IMG/VR virus record: IMGVR_UViG_3300042480_000846
Span: 1-39,439 of that record
Length of the DNA stretch: 39,439 bases
From: a virus
Direction: 5' to 3' (one strand)
How positions within the stretch are numbered: position 1 is the stretch's first letter; each line of letters begins with the position of its first letter. The position numbers and the translations under genes are program-made. Below the pieces are notes generated by a model. It worked only from the letters and a program-made list of their open reading frames with translations. It made no database searches and was not told the DNA's origin. Of this stretch, positions 15,704-22,282 are shown one piece after another.

Positions 15704-17509
15704 ATGGCGTGGAAATACAACCCGTTCACTGACGCGCTGGACAACGTAGGCTCCGGCGGCGGGACGAGCTACATCGATGGCGAAGTCGAATACCACAGCA
15801 ACCTTCCGGTGACGGTCGGCACGCCCGCAGTCAACAGCGCCTTCCTTGTGAGAAAGGGCGAGGGGCTATACTTCATCTCGCGCAAACCGGCGGGAATCTG
15901 GGTGAGGGAACTGAACAACGGCAATCTCGACGATTGGAAATATGCTGGGACGTTCAGTGATTTGTATCGGGATGCCAACTTTCGCATCCTCAACAATGCG
16001 GATGTCAGTAAGGAACTGGCGTTTGATTTGTCCGGCATCACCACCGGCACCGTCCGCACATTAACCGCGCCGAATGCCTCCGGCCGCATCCAGATCGAAG
16101 GCCAGCCCATCGGCAACACCACGCCCGCCGCAGGCACATTCACGACACTCACCGCCAACAACGGCACGCTCACGGCGTCCGCGCCTGTGCTGGATTTGGC
16201 GCAGACTTGGAACGCCAGCGGCACGACTTTCACTGGGCTAAACCTCGCGCTGACTAATACAGCAAGCGCCAGCGCAAGCTCTTACTTCAATATCAATCTT
16301 GATGGTGGCGAGGCGTTTTCCATTCGTCGTGGCGAATCAAACGTCAACGCCACGCTAATTAGGTGCGGCGGAAGCGGCTTGAGGTGGACTGCACGCACGC
16401 GCACAGGAGGAGGCGTTGGATTAAACTTTGGGGATACATTAGGTATTGGTGCATCGTTAGAGTTTTTGGCTACCGCATCGGGAACAACAGCAGGAGATGT
16501 TGCCCTTCTACGAGATGGGGCTTCCGACACGCTCGCCCAACGCCGCACCACCAACGCCCAAACCTTCCGAATATACAATACCTTCACCAGTGACACGAAC
16601 CACGAACGTCTACGTTTGGCTTGGGCAAGCAATGTCGCCATTCTTGGCACGGAGAAGGGATCGGGCGGCGGGACGGCGAGGAATCTTGAGTTTCAGACGG
16701 ATGGGGTGACGCGGCTTACCTTTACCTCAACGGGTCAAATCCAGACGCGGCAGGGATTGGTGTTTCAATACTACTCTGCTACGGCCTCAAACCACTCGGC
16801 AAACTTGCAGGCAACTGGAGACGGAGTTTTGCGACTGACTAATAATGGCAACTCTGACTTTAACCGCGTCCAATTCGGCGGAACTGACTCAACATTCCCC
16901 GCGCTGAAGCGCAGCAGCACAACGCTGCAAGTTAGGCTCGCGGATGATTCGGCGTTTGGTGCGCTTGAGGCTTTATCCTTTACGACTGCCAACTCTCGCA
17001 TTGTGTGTGATGACACTAACAATGTGTTGCATGTAGGCAATACCCCAAGAATTAGTTTGTATGGCGGTAACGCACTGTATCTTTCTATAGGCTCAAACAC
17101 CGCAATCCGTTTTTCAGGCGCAAGATCGGATCAGCCATCTGCTGCGGGATTTTTTGATTTAATCCGAGAGGCCGATCATGTGTTAGCACAACGCAGCGGA
17201 ACCAACGCCCAAACTTTCCGCCTTTACAACACCGTTAGCGGCACAGGAAACGTCAACTTCGACCGCGTCAATTTCCGCTGGGCCAGTAACGAATTTATCA
17301 TCGACGCCGAAGCAGGCGGCACAGGAACCCTGCGCGGCATCAAGATCGGCAGCGCGACTTCCTCGCTGCTCGGCTTCTACGGCGTCACGCCCGTCGATCA
17401 GCCCGCCACCGTAGCTGACCCCGCTGGCGGCGGCACTATCGACACCGAAGCCCGCGCCGCAGTCAACGCCATCATCGACCGCCTCCAAGAACTCGGCCTC
17501 ATCGCGTAA
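15704..17509 (+). CDS. Large tail fibre / tail-tip protein with internal repeats
   Basis: A 601-residue protein, likely part of the host-recognition apparatus. Residues 1-85 form an N-terminal domain (MAWKYNPFTDALDNVGSGGG, YFISRKPAGIWVRELNNGNL). Residues ~90-160 read like a fibre stalk (TGTVRTLTAPNASGRIQIEG). Two copies of a common phage-fibre repeat follow: first near residues 277-332 (LAQRRTTNAQTFRIYNTFTS, LRLAWASNV), second near 494-550 (LAQRSGTNAQTFRLYNTVSG, VNFRWASNE). The C-terminus (ARAAVNAIIDRLQELGLIA) is a short helical trimerisation-like segment often found at the end of such proteins. No intramolecular chaperone peptidase was recognised. Confidence 0.75.
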   Translation: MAWKYNPFTDALDNVGSGGGTSYIDGEVEYHSNLPVTVGTPAVNSAFLVRKGEGLYFISRKPAGIWVRELNNGNLDDWKYAGTFSDLYRDANFRILNNADVSKELAFDLSGITTGTVRTLTAPNASGRIQIEGQPIGNTTPAAGTFTTLTANNGTLTASAPVLDLAQTWNASGTTFTGLNLALTNTASASASSYFNINLDGGEAFSIRRGESNVNATLIRCGGSGLRWTARTRTGGGVGLNFGDTLGIGASLEFLATASGTTAGDVALLRDGASDTLAQRRTTNAQTFRIYNTFTSDTNHERLRLAWASNVAILGTEKGSGGGTARNLEFQTDGVTRLTFTSTGQIQTRQGLVFQYYSATASNHSANLQATGDGVLRLTNNGNSDFNRVQFGGTDSTFPALKRSSTTLQVRLADDSAFGALEALSFTTANSRIVCDDTNNVLHVGNTPRISLYGGNALYLSIGSNTAIRFSGARSDQPSAAGFFDLIREADHVLAQRSGTNAQTFRLYNTVSGTGNVNFDRVNFRWASNEFIIDAEAGGTGTLRGIKIGSATSSLLGFYGVTPVDQPATVADPAGGGTIDTEARAAVNAIIDRLQELGLIA

Positions 17510-17515
17510 AACTTT

Positions 17516-17824
17516 ATGTTAACCAACCCAACACCCATAACCGTCGAACCCATCCCTGCGAAGGTGTTCGATAAACTCCATGTCTATACGCTCTCGGCTA
17601 TTCAGCCGACAACGGATAGCGGATCAATCACTGTCGAGTTGCTCCCCGCAACCGCAAACGGCGAACTCGCCAACGGAAGCCTCGTCCAAAAGATGACCGC
17701 GCCGTTGACGCCCGAAATCATGGCAGCGGTTCCCGAACTCGCCGCAGCGTTTGCCGCAGTCCTCGCCGCGATTCCCGCGACACAAGCCTACTTGGCCAGC
17801 CAACAGGAGCAGCCCAATGAATAA
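17516..17824 (+). CDS. Unknown protein, tail cassette
   Basis: A 102-residue protein. The N-terminal half is probably beta (VFDKLHVYTLSAIQPTTDSG, ITVELLPATANGELANGSLV). The C-terminal half is Ala-rich and helical (PELAAAFAAVLAAIPATQAY). I know of similar small proteins encoded downstream of phage fibre genes but no function. Its last eight bases overlap the start of the next gene (ATG 17817). Confidence 0.6.
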   Translation: MLTNPTPITVEPIPAKVFDKLHVYTLSAIQPTTDSGSITVELLPATANGELANGSLVQKMTAPLTPEIMAAVPELAAAFAAVLAAIPATQAYLASQQEQPNE

Positions 17825-17978
17825 GCAAATCACGCTTACCGAAGCCGAGGCCAAGGTCGTCATGCAGTGTCTCGATCTCGCCGTCAAAACCGGCGGGTTG
17901 AATGCCGCCGCGCAGATCCTGCCGGTCGCGACCAACATCGAAAAACAACTGACCGAGGCCGAACCCTCAAACCCTTGA
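17817..17978 (+). CDS. Unknown 53-residue protein
   Basis: A 53-residue helical protein (LTEAEAKVVMQCLDLAVKTG, GLNAAAQILPVATNIEKQL). The start overlaps the previous gene by eight bases. Small proteins of this pattern occur near the lysis genes of several phages, but I know no function. Confidence comes from tight packing and typical codon use. Confidence 0.6.
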   Translation: MNKQITLTEAEAKVVMQCLDLAVKTGGLNAAAQILPVATNIEKQLTEAEPSNP

Positions 17979-17994
17979 CCCCCATCCGGCGTGC

Positions 17995-18009
17995 GGGTTT
18001 AGTCAAAAC
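17995..18009 (+). repeat. Dispersed GGTTTAGTCAAA motif, copy 5
   Basis: GGGTTTAGTCAAAAC fills the gap before the lysis cassette and ends on the base directly before the lipoprotein ATG at 18010. Confidence 0.9.
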
Positions 18010-18147
18010 ATGCGCCTCTTTCTTATCCTCGCCGCTTTGACGCTGACAGGCTGCGCGAATCTGTCCGAAGTCCGCTTCGGCTGGGACTTCGCCAAAAACA
18101 CTTTGCACGTTTCTGTGCCTCTTCAAAAACCAACCTCGTCCAAATAA
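18010..18147 (+). CDS. Small lipoprotein, possible outer-membrane spanin (Rz1-like)
   Basis: A 45-residue protein with a signal peptide and lipobox: MRLFLILAALTLTGCANLSE, Cys at residue 15. After lipid attachment only about 31 residues would remain. In phages, small lipoproteins beside holin and endolysin genes are often outer-membrane spanins, which help disrupt the outer membrane at the end of lysis. That role, and therefore a Gram-negative host, is inference. No partner inner-membrane spanin is adjacent; the coiled-coil membrane protein at 15110 is a distant candidate. The next gene starts one base after the stop. Confidence 0.65.
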   Translation: MRLFLILAALTLTGCANLSEVRFGWDFAKNTLHVSVPLQKPTSSK

Positions 18148-18148
18148 C

Positions 18149-18319
18149 ATGATCGACTACATCCTCGCCCGACTCAAAGAACCTTCCACCTATGCCGGAC
18201 TGGCCACACTGCTTGCCCTCGTCGGCTGGAAACTTTCGCCGGAACTGATGGGCGCGATTGCCTCAACCGGCATCGCCGTCATCGCTTTGATAGAAGTCGT
18301 TCGCCGCGAAAAGAAGTGA
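18149..18319 (+). CDS. Holin candidate
   Basis: A 56-residue protein with two short hydrophobic segments (STYAGLATLLALVGWKL and MGAIASTGIAVIALIEVV) separated by a short polar turn, ending in a basic tail (RREKK). The opening YILARLKEPSTYAGLATLLA is a pattern seen in small phage holin-like proteins. It lies between the lipoprotein and the endolysin, and its stop overlaps the endolysin GTG start, so the two are probably co-translated. Holin activity is inferred from topology and position. Confidence 0.7.
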   Translation: MIDYILARLKEPSTYAGLATLLALVGWKLSPELMGAIASTGIAVIALIEVVRREKK

Positions 18320-18744
18320 GCAACGAACAAAAGTTCCAGCGGGTTCTCGACCGCTGGGGCGTGAAGCATTTTGCGGCCAAGGAGTTTTTCTACCGCGGAG
18401 CCAGCGACGAGAAACTCAACCTTAACACCGACCCTCCGGCGGCACTGTGGCCCAACATGGAGCGCACCGCCAAGGTGCTGGACGAGGCCCGCAAGCGTCT
18501 GGGCGCGTCGATCCGTATCACCAGCGCCTATCGGTCACCGGCTTACAACAAGCGCATCGGCGGCGTGAGCAACTCGACGCATGTGCGCTTCAACGCGACC
18601 GATCTGGTGACCGACTCACCGGCCAAGCTGTATCTGGTGCTTCTCGACCTCCGGCGCGAGGGGTTATTCAAGGGCGGGCTGGGCCTGTATCGCAGCTTCG
18701 TCCATCTGGACACCCGCGGCACCAACGCTACTTGGCGAGGGTAG
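18316..18744 (+). CDS. Endolysin, peptidase M15 family
   Basis: A 142-residue cell-wall peptidase. The zinc-site pattern of M15-type D-Ala-D-Ala-cleaving enzymes is visible: SAYRSPAYNKRIGGVSNSTH with H89, D96 in NATDL, and H130-x-D132 in FVHLDTRG. It has no cell-wall-binding domain and no signal peptide, so it depends on the holin for export. The start is GTG, overlapping the holin stop by four bases. An ATG alternative is not available nearby. The 3' end overlaps the convergent integrase gene by 17 bases. Confidence 0.88.
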   Translation: MSNEQKFQRVLDRWGVKHFAAKEFFYRGASDEKLNLNTDPPAALWPNMERTAKVLDEARKRLGASIRITSAYRSPAYNKRIGGVSNSTHVRFNATDLVTDSPAKLYLVLLDLRREGLFKGGLGLYRSFVHLDTRGTNATWRG

Positions 18745-19873
18745 CGAGCGACTCCAGCGCCTTGGCCATCGTTTCGATGCTGGCGTGGGTGTAGTTGTTC
18801 GACACCTTCGTCGAGTCATGGTCGCAGATTAGCTGTCGGACGCGCTGATCGACACCGGCATCCACGAGCATGCTGTTGGTGGTGTGACGCCATGAGTGGA
18901 AGGTTTTGTCCGTAATCCCGCGGCCCGCGCCCTTGCGCTTGGTTTTCTGGCGGGCGATACCGGCGCGGTCGAGTAATGCGCTGAACTGGCGAGAAGCGAC
19001 GGATGCCGACAACTTCGCCAAGGACGGCGTGATCGGCCCCCTGCCGAGCAAGCCGGTCAACTCGCCCACCAGCGGAACGGCGACGACGACGCCCTTGCGG
19101 CTCTTCTTCTCCGGCAGGAAACGCAGGACGCCGCCATCGATTTCCTCGTAGCGGCGGCGCGTGGCGTCACCGATTCGCATACCGAAATACAACCCGAATA
19201 GGCATGCGGTTCGCCACTCCGGCTCCGCGGCAGCAAGGATGGCGGTGATCTCGTCCTTGGTAAACGCCTTTCGGCTGGTGCCTCCGGTGCGGTGCAGTGA
19301 GACAAGTTCCGCGACATTCGTGTCCAGTTGCCGGAGCAGGACGGCCCGCTTCAGCACCGAGCGGACGGCCTTGATGATGTAGACCACTGTCGATTCGGCC
19401 AGACCGCTGTCGGCCAGCGACTGCCGGAACTCCGCGATGTCGTCGGCGGTGATGCCGCGCAGATCGTGACCGGCGCGGACGCCCAGCCAGCGGGTGAAGT
19501 GGGCAACGTCGTTCCGGTATTTCTCCAGCGACCGCGGCTTCGATGACTTGGCGGCAAGCCAGCCATCGACGGCGCTGTGCCACGACGTCTTCTTCCGCGG
19601 GTTGGCGACATTGGCCAGCCGGAGCAGCGAGTCGAGCCTTTGCCGCGCCCACGCTTCGTCGATAGCCTCCGCGTTGCGGGCCTCCCGACCAGTGCGCTCC
19701 ATCTCGTCGGCAACGGCCTTTGCCGCCCGCTTGGGCGTGGTTTTGTGTGGCAGGCGGGTGGAACGCATGGTAAGCCTCCAGAAGCCTCCAGCGGGGTATT
19801 CCGGCGAAACAACCCAGATCCGCATGCGGGCGATCCAATATGGTGACGAGGGGATGGTGGTAAGTGATGCCAT
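18728..19873 (-). CDS. int: Tyrosine-family integrase
   Basis: A 381-residue site-specific recombinase, the only gene on the minus strand. The N-terminus (SPYWIARMRIW and later RSTRLPHKTTPKRAA) resembles an arm-binding domain. Residues ~85-180 form the core-binding helices (LEKYRNDVAHFTRWLGVRAG). The catalytic domain has an Arg in GLYFGMRIGDATRRR, the Lys hairpin (EKKSRKGVVVAVPLV), H326-x-x-R329 (HSWRH), H352 and the nucleophile Y361 in NNYTH. All key residues are present, so it should be active. The gene starts at the edge of the A+T-rich control region and converges on the endolysin gene with a 17-base overlap and no visible terminator. Confidence 0.93.
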   Translation of the reverse strand: MASLTTIPSSPYWIARMRIWVVSPEYPAGGFWRLTMRSTRLPHKTTPKRAAKAVADEMERTGREARNAEAIDEAWARQRLDSLLRLANVANPRKKTSWHSAVDGWLAAKSSKPRSLEKYRNDVAHFTRWLGVRAGHDLRGITADDIAEFRQSLADSGLAESTVVYIIKAVRSVLKRAVLLRQLDTNVAELVSLHRTGGTSRKAFTKDEITAILAAAEPEWRTACLFGLYFGMRIGDATRRRYEEIDGGVLRFLPEKKSRKGVVVAVPLVGELTGLLGRGPITPSLAKLSASVASRQFSALLDRAGIARQKTKRKGAGRGITDKTFHSWRHTTNSMLVDAGVDQRVRQLICDHDSTKVSNNYTHASIETMAKALESLATLAK

Positions 19874-19933
19874 AGGAGGCCAAGCTACACCAGCCAGCTA
19901 TACATTAAAACCTCTAAAATGCATAAAGCAAAA

Positions 19934-19950
19934 GGGCCATTTTACTCTGT
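19934..19950 (+). repeat. 17-bp direct repeat, copy 1 (integrase arm-site candidate)
   Basis: GGGCCATTTTACTCTGT. It matches 19991-20007 at 16 of 17 bases in the same orientation, 57 bases apart. Confidence 0.7.
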
Positions 19951-19990
19951 TACAGAAGCACTTACACAAAACGAGGGTTGTAGTGTATAC

Positions 19991-20007
19991 GGGCTATTTT
20001 ACTCTGT
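19991..20007 (+). repeat. 17-bp direct repeat, copy 2 (integrase arm-site candidate)
   Basis: GGGCTATTTTACTCTGT, the second copy. Direct repeats next to an integrase gene commonly bind the integrase N-terminal domain. Confidence 0.7.
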
Positions 20008-20078
20008 AGAACGCTCCAAAAACGTCCGAGTTAGCACACCCAGTTAACACTCATTTTAGACATTGCAGGCTATTTAGA

Positions 20079-20100
20079 ACTGGTTTTGACTACAACCAGT
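20079..20100. promoter_or_regulatory. Inverted repeat with degenerate dispersed motif, operator candidate
   Basis: ACTGGTT (20079-20085) and AACCAGT (20094-20100) are perfect 7-base arms around an 8-base centre. The whole contains GGTTTTGACTACAACC, which is the reverse-oriented dispersed motif with one inserted base. It lies directly before the first early gene, a natural place for repressor binding. Confidence 0.55.
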
Positions 20101-20101
20101 C

Positions 20102-20281
20102 ATGCCATACGCCGATCCAGACGCGCAGAAGGAATACATGCGGAGCCGGTATGCCGAGCGGTATGCGTCAGACCCGAAGTTCCGTAAGGCCGAGAGCAAG
20201 CGCAAGGCCCGCTACTACGCGGAGAACCCAGCCTACCAGCGGCGCGTGAAGCGCAAGGTCAAGACAAGGAGAGCCGCGTGA
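20102..20281 (+). CDS. Small basic early protein, unknown function
   Basis: A 59-residue, very basic, helical protein (MPYADPDAQKEYMRSRYAER, later KAESKRKARYYAENPAYQRR). Similar short proteins starting MPY-D-P-x-x-Q/R-x-x-Y are frequent in phage early regions and I know no function for them. As the first rightward gene after the control region, and being Arg/Lys-rich, it could bind nucleic acid; that is inference. Its stop overlaps the next start (TGATG). Confidence 0.65.
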   Translation: MPYADPDAQKEYMRSRYAERYASDPKFRKAESKRKARYYAENPAYQRRVKRKVKTRRAA

Positions 20282-20586
20282 TGCTTTACGAGAAACCCAT
20301 GCAGCGCATCGCGTCGGCGGTCTACGGCATCCTGCTGTTTTGGATCAGTCTTCCGATGCTCTTGCTTGTCGGCATCACGCAAGCGGCAGGGTGGGTGGGC
20401 CGCATGGCGTGGTGGCAGGCTTACTCCGGCAGACTGCAATACCACGAAGCGCAGGCGCGGGCGTGCGGGACTTGGCAGCGGTGGAAAAAGCTCAAGCACT
20501 GGGCCGCTTTCGCTTTGCTGGGCGCTCCAGTCTGGGTGCCGCTGGTGCTGTTGGCCATGTGGTTGCTGGAAAAGGGCAACCGCTGA
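20281..20586 (+). CDS. Early membrane protein, unknown
   Basis: A 101-residue protein with two hydrophobic segments (about 12-36, AVYGILLFWISLPMLLLVGI, and 72-95, AAFALLGAPVWVPLVLLAMW) and a Trp- and basic-rich loop between them. The ATG at 20281 overlaps the stop of the previous gene. Small membrane proteins placed first in an early operon of a temperate phage are often superinfection-exclusion factors, but nothing here proves it. Confidence 0.6.
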   Translation: MLYEKPMQRIASAVYGILLFWISLPMLLLVGITQAAGWVGRMAWWQAYSGRLQYHEAQARACGTWQRWKKLKHWAAFALLGAPVWVPLVLLAMWLLEKGNR

Positions 20587-20646
20587 ACATTTGTATAGGG
20601 GTCACCCAGCCAATGTCCGACCCCTGCCGGTATGTTCGCGGGTGAT

Positions 20647-20841
20647 ATGGAACACCAAGCTATTAAACTCGTTTTGCAAATCGCAGAAAGGGAGGGTTTT
20701 ACCCCATCTGAATTGTTGGCCGACACGCTTGACAGGTGTATGAAGGTGCATGACAGTTGCCAGTATGAAAAAGAAAACCAGCACAAGCGGCAATCGCCGG
20801 TCGAAGGACCGCGTGGTCAAAAGCCTCTCGTTCCCCAATGA
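20647..20841 (+). CDS. Small early protein, unknown
   Basis: A 64-residue ORF (MEHQAIKLVLQIAEREGFTP, SELLADTLDRCMKVHDSCQY). The first 40 residues look like a genuine helical protein; the last 25 are basic and overlap the next gene in another frame. An in-frame ATG at 20632 exists. The 92-base overlap with the ribbon-helix-helix gene at 20750 makes one of the two boundaries doubtful. Confidence 0.45.
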   Translation: MEHQAIKLVLQIAEREGFTPSELLADTLDRCMKVHDSCQYEKENQHKRQSPVEGPRGQKPLVPQ

Positions 20842-20992
20842 CTTGGTCGAGCGCATCCAAGGCGTGGCCGACGCGCAATACGGTGGCGACTTTACAAGGG
20901 CGACCTTGGAAATCCTCGCTACCCGCTATCCAGAGGCGAAGAAGTTCCTGCGCGAAAATCAGACCTTCAAATTCAGCCGGAAAAAAATTTAG
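20750..20992 (+). CDS. Ribbon-helix-helix-like DNA-binding protein, candidate regulator
   Basis: An 80-residue basic protein. After a basic N-terminus the pattern RVVKSLSFPNDLVERIQGVA followed by DFTRATLEILATRYPEA fits the strand-helix-helix of Arc/CopG-type regulators, which bind DNA as dimers through the N-terminal strand. An alternative start at 20765 removes five residues. Directly downstream (21019-21045) are two copies of GGTGTAATGCAC, near-palindromic sites that could be its operators. Autoregulation or control of the small-gene cluster downstream is inferred. Confidence 0.6.
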   Translation: MTVASMKKKTSTSGNRRSKDRVVKSLSFPNDLVERIQGVADAQYGGDFTRATLEILATRYPEAKKFLRENQTFKFSRKKI

Positions 20993-21018
20993 CGGGGCCA
21001 TCATTTTTTTCTGGACGA

Positions 21019-21045
21019 GGTGTAATGCACATGGTGTAATGCACC
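21019..21045. promoter_or_regulatory. Tandem near-palindromic operator candidates
   Basis: GGTGTAATGCAC at 21019-21030 and GGTGTAATGCACC at 21033-21045, start-to-start 14 bases. GGTG and CACC are inverted arms. A third, better palindrome (GGTGTAATACACC) lies at 22238-22250. The pair sits between the ribbon-helix-helix gene and the next gene. Confidence 0.6.
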
Positions 21046-21048
21046 TAT

Positions 21049-21066
21049 CTTCGATGCAAATCGAAG
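21049..21066. promoter_or_regulatory. Short perfect hairpin
   Basis: CTTCGAT-GCAA-ATCGAAG, 7-base arms with a 4-base loop, 14 bases before the ATG at 21080. There is no T-run after it, so it is not an obvious intrinsic terminator. It may be a leader hairpin or an operator. Confidence 0.5.
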
Positions 21067-21079
21067 CTCCACACACACA

Positions 21080-21343
21080 ATGAAAAACCAAAACACAACG
21101 ACGGCCACGGGGACTCCCGCCGTGGACAAGTATCACGCAATCGGAGAGACGGACGTTAAAACAATCGACCAACTCTCGCGTGGTGAGTTCTTCAAATTCA
21201 GCGACAAGATTTCCGCGAAAGTCTGGCGGCTTGGCGCATATGACCGTTCCGCTCGCGCTTACTGGGCGGATGATTGCTCCGACATTTCCAACGGCAAACT
21301 CGTCAAGTCCGACCGCTACGTTTTTGTCGGATTCGACTACTAA
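21080..21343 (+). CDS. Unknown early protein
   Basis: An 87-residue protein with a Thr-rich N-terminus (TTTATGTPAVDKYHAIGETD) and an apparently beta-rich remainder (GEFFKFSDKISAKVWRLGAY, KSDRYVFVGFDY). I do not recognise the family. It begins the run of small genes 21080-22836 behind the operator candidates. Its ATG is preceded by CACACACA and no Shine-Dalgarno sequence, a start context repeated at several neighbours. Confidence 0.6.
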   Translation: MKNQNTTTATGTPAVDKYHAIGETDVKTIDQLSRGEFFKFSDKISAKVWRLGAYDRSARAYWADDCSDISNGKLVKSDRYVFVGFDY

Positions 21344-21356
21344 TTCATCACGCACA

Positions 21357-21617
21357 ATGAACCTCAAAAATATCATCAACGAAGATCAGCGTGCGCTTGA
21401 TCGCGTTTTTCACGAAACGCCCAAGGCCGTTTTTGCAGCCATAGCTTGCAGCGCGTATCGCCAGCTTGGCATCACCGAGGACGAACTCAAGGCCTGCATC
21501 GCCTACGAATGGACGGCGCTTTACGCCAACGAGATCGTCGATAATAAGCCGACCAAGCATGTGCGCGATGTGGCTTGGGAATACAACGCGCCGCTCAACG
21601 AGGAGGACGCGCAATGA
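21357..21617 (+). CDS. Unknown early protein
   Basis: An 86-residue acidic, mostly helical protein (NIINEDQRALDRVFHETPKA, GITEDELKACIAYEWTALYA). No family recognised. The ATG at 21357 is preceded by CGCACA. The stop overlaps the next ATG by four bases (ATGA), so the two are likely co-translated. Confidence 0.6.
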   Translation: MNLKNIINEDQRALDRVFHETPKAVFAAIACSAYRQLGITEDELKACIAYEWTALYANEIVDNKPTKHVRDVAWEYNAPLNEEDAQ

Positions 21618-21883
21618 CAACACAAACCACAACGCTCCCGTCCCGCTGGGACGACGAGCGCGGCATTTGGGTGGGGCCGGAAAAAATCAGCGCGGGGGCA
21701 ACTGCCGCGCAAGACAAGGTTGTTTCCAAACAAATCGTTCCGCACCCCGACTTTCCAAACGGAGAGTTCGTGGCGCTTGTTGACGTTTATGGCGACTTCT
21801 ACCGCAGTCACCACGGATACGTCATGCGTTTCACAAAGAAAGACGCACACAAGATGGTGGGCGTGTCGCACGAACTGATTTAG
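21614..21883 (+). CDS. Unknown early protein
   Basis: An 89-residue protein, probably beta-rich (SRWDDERGIWVGPEKISAGA, GEFVALVDVYGDFYRSHHGY). No family recognised. It starts inside the stop of the previous gene and is followed four bases later by the next one. Confidence 0.6.
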   Translation: MTTQTTTLPSRWDDERGIWVGPEKISAGATAAQDKVVSKQIVPHPDFPNGEFVALVDVYGDFYRSHHGYVMRFTKKDAHKMVGVSHELI

Positions 21884-21887
21884 CACA

Positions 21888-22079
21888 ATGACCGCCGCCC
21901 GCGTCATCGCCTCCGTTGAGCCGCTGCTCGCCGCCCATGTAAAAATGGCGCGGCGGCACGGCCTCGACGAAATCCGCATCCCTCTCGCTCGCGCCATTGG
22001 CGTGATGCACGAACTGCAACACCTCCGCGACAGCGACCGCCGCGCTCAACGATTCCGGCGAGACATCCATCCCATCTAA
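21888..22079 (+). CDS. Unknown small early protein
   Basis: A 63-residue basic, helical protein (ASVEPLLAAHVKMARRHGLD, ELQHLRDSDRRAQRFRRDIH). No family recognised. The ATG is preceded by GCACA. Confidence 0.55.
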   Translation: MTAARVIASVEPLLAAHVKMARRHGLDEIRIPLARAIGVMHELQHLRDSDRRAQRFRRDIHPI

Positions 22080-22093
22080 CGCAAACCAAGCCC

Positions 22094-22282
22094 ATGCCCA
22101 CCAAACCCACCACCACCCGCAAAAGCATATCGATGCCGCGTGATCTGGCCACGGTCATCGAAGACCGCGCCCGCACCGAACACCGGAGTTTCGCCAAACA
22201 AGTCAGCAAGATTGTGGCCGACTTTTTTGCGTCTGAAGGTGTAATACACCTAACCAAGCCCACCCATGAATCTGGTCGATAA
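22094..22282 (+). CDS. Ribbon-helix-helix-like protein 2
   Basis: A 62-residue protein reading TTRKSISMPRDLATVIEDRA then TEHRSFAKQVSKIVADFFAS. The KSISMPRDLATVIEDRA segment followed by a second helix is a clear Arc/MetJ/CopG-like pattern, stronger than in the protein at 20750. Such proteins repress transcription as dimers. Its own 3' end contains the best copy of the palindrome GGTGTAATACACC (22238-22250), upstream of the next gene, which it overlaps by 17 bases. It is a candidate for binding these palindromes. Confidence 0.68.
   Translation: MPTKPTTTRKSISMPRDLATVIEDRARTEHRSFAKQVSKIVADFFASEGVIHLTKPTHESGR
22238..22250. promoter_or_regulatory. Palindromic operator candidate
   Basis: GGTGTA-A-TACACC, perfect 6-base arms around one central base, related to the two sites at 21019-21045. 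It lies in the end of the ribbon-helix-helix gene, 15 bases before the ATG at 22266. Confidence 0.62.

Larger units (their letters stand above)
19874..20101. promoter_or_regulatory. Divergent control region between integrase and early operon; candidate attP
   Basis: A 228-base A+T-rich gap, the most A+T-rich part of the window, between the leftward integrase and the first rightward early gene. It must hold both promoters and probably the phage attachment site. It contains two near-identical 17-base direct repeats (GGGCyATTTTACTCTGT at 19934-19950 and 19991-20007), good candidates for integrase arm sites. A perfect 7-base inverted repeat (ACTGGTT...AACCAGT, 20079-20100) ends one base before the first early ATG. 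No attP core matching a tRNA end could be recognised without the host sequence. Confidence 0.6.

Noticed and set aside
12984-17509. Diversity-generating retroelement acting on the fibre genes
   Set aside because: The tandem fibre paralogues suggested it, but no reverse transcriptase gene and no template/variable repeat pair were found. The paralogues differ throughout, not only at adenines.
19874-20101. tRNA gene or tRNA-end fragment as attP core
   Set aside because: No cloverleaf arms, T-loop signature or CCA end could be found in this gap or elsewhere in the window.
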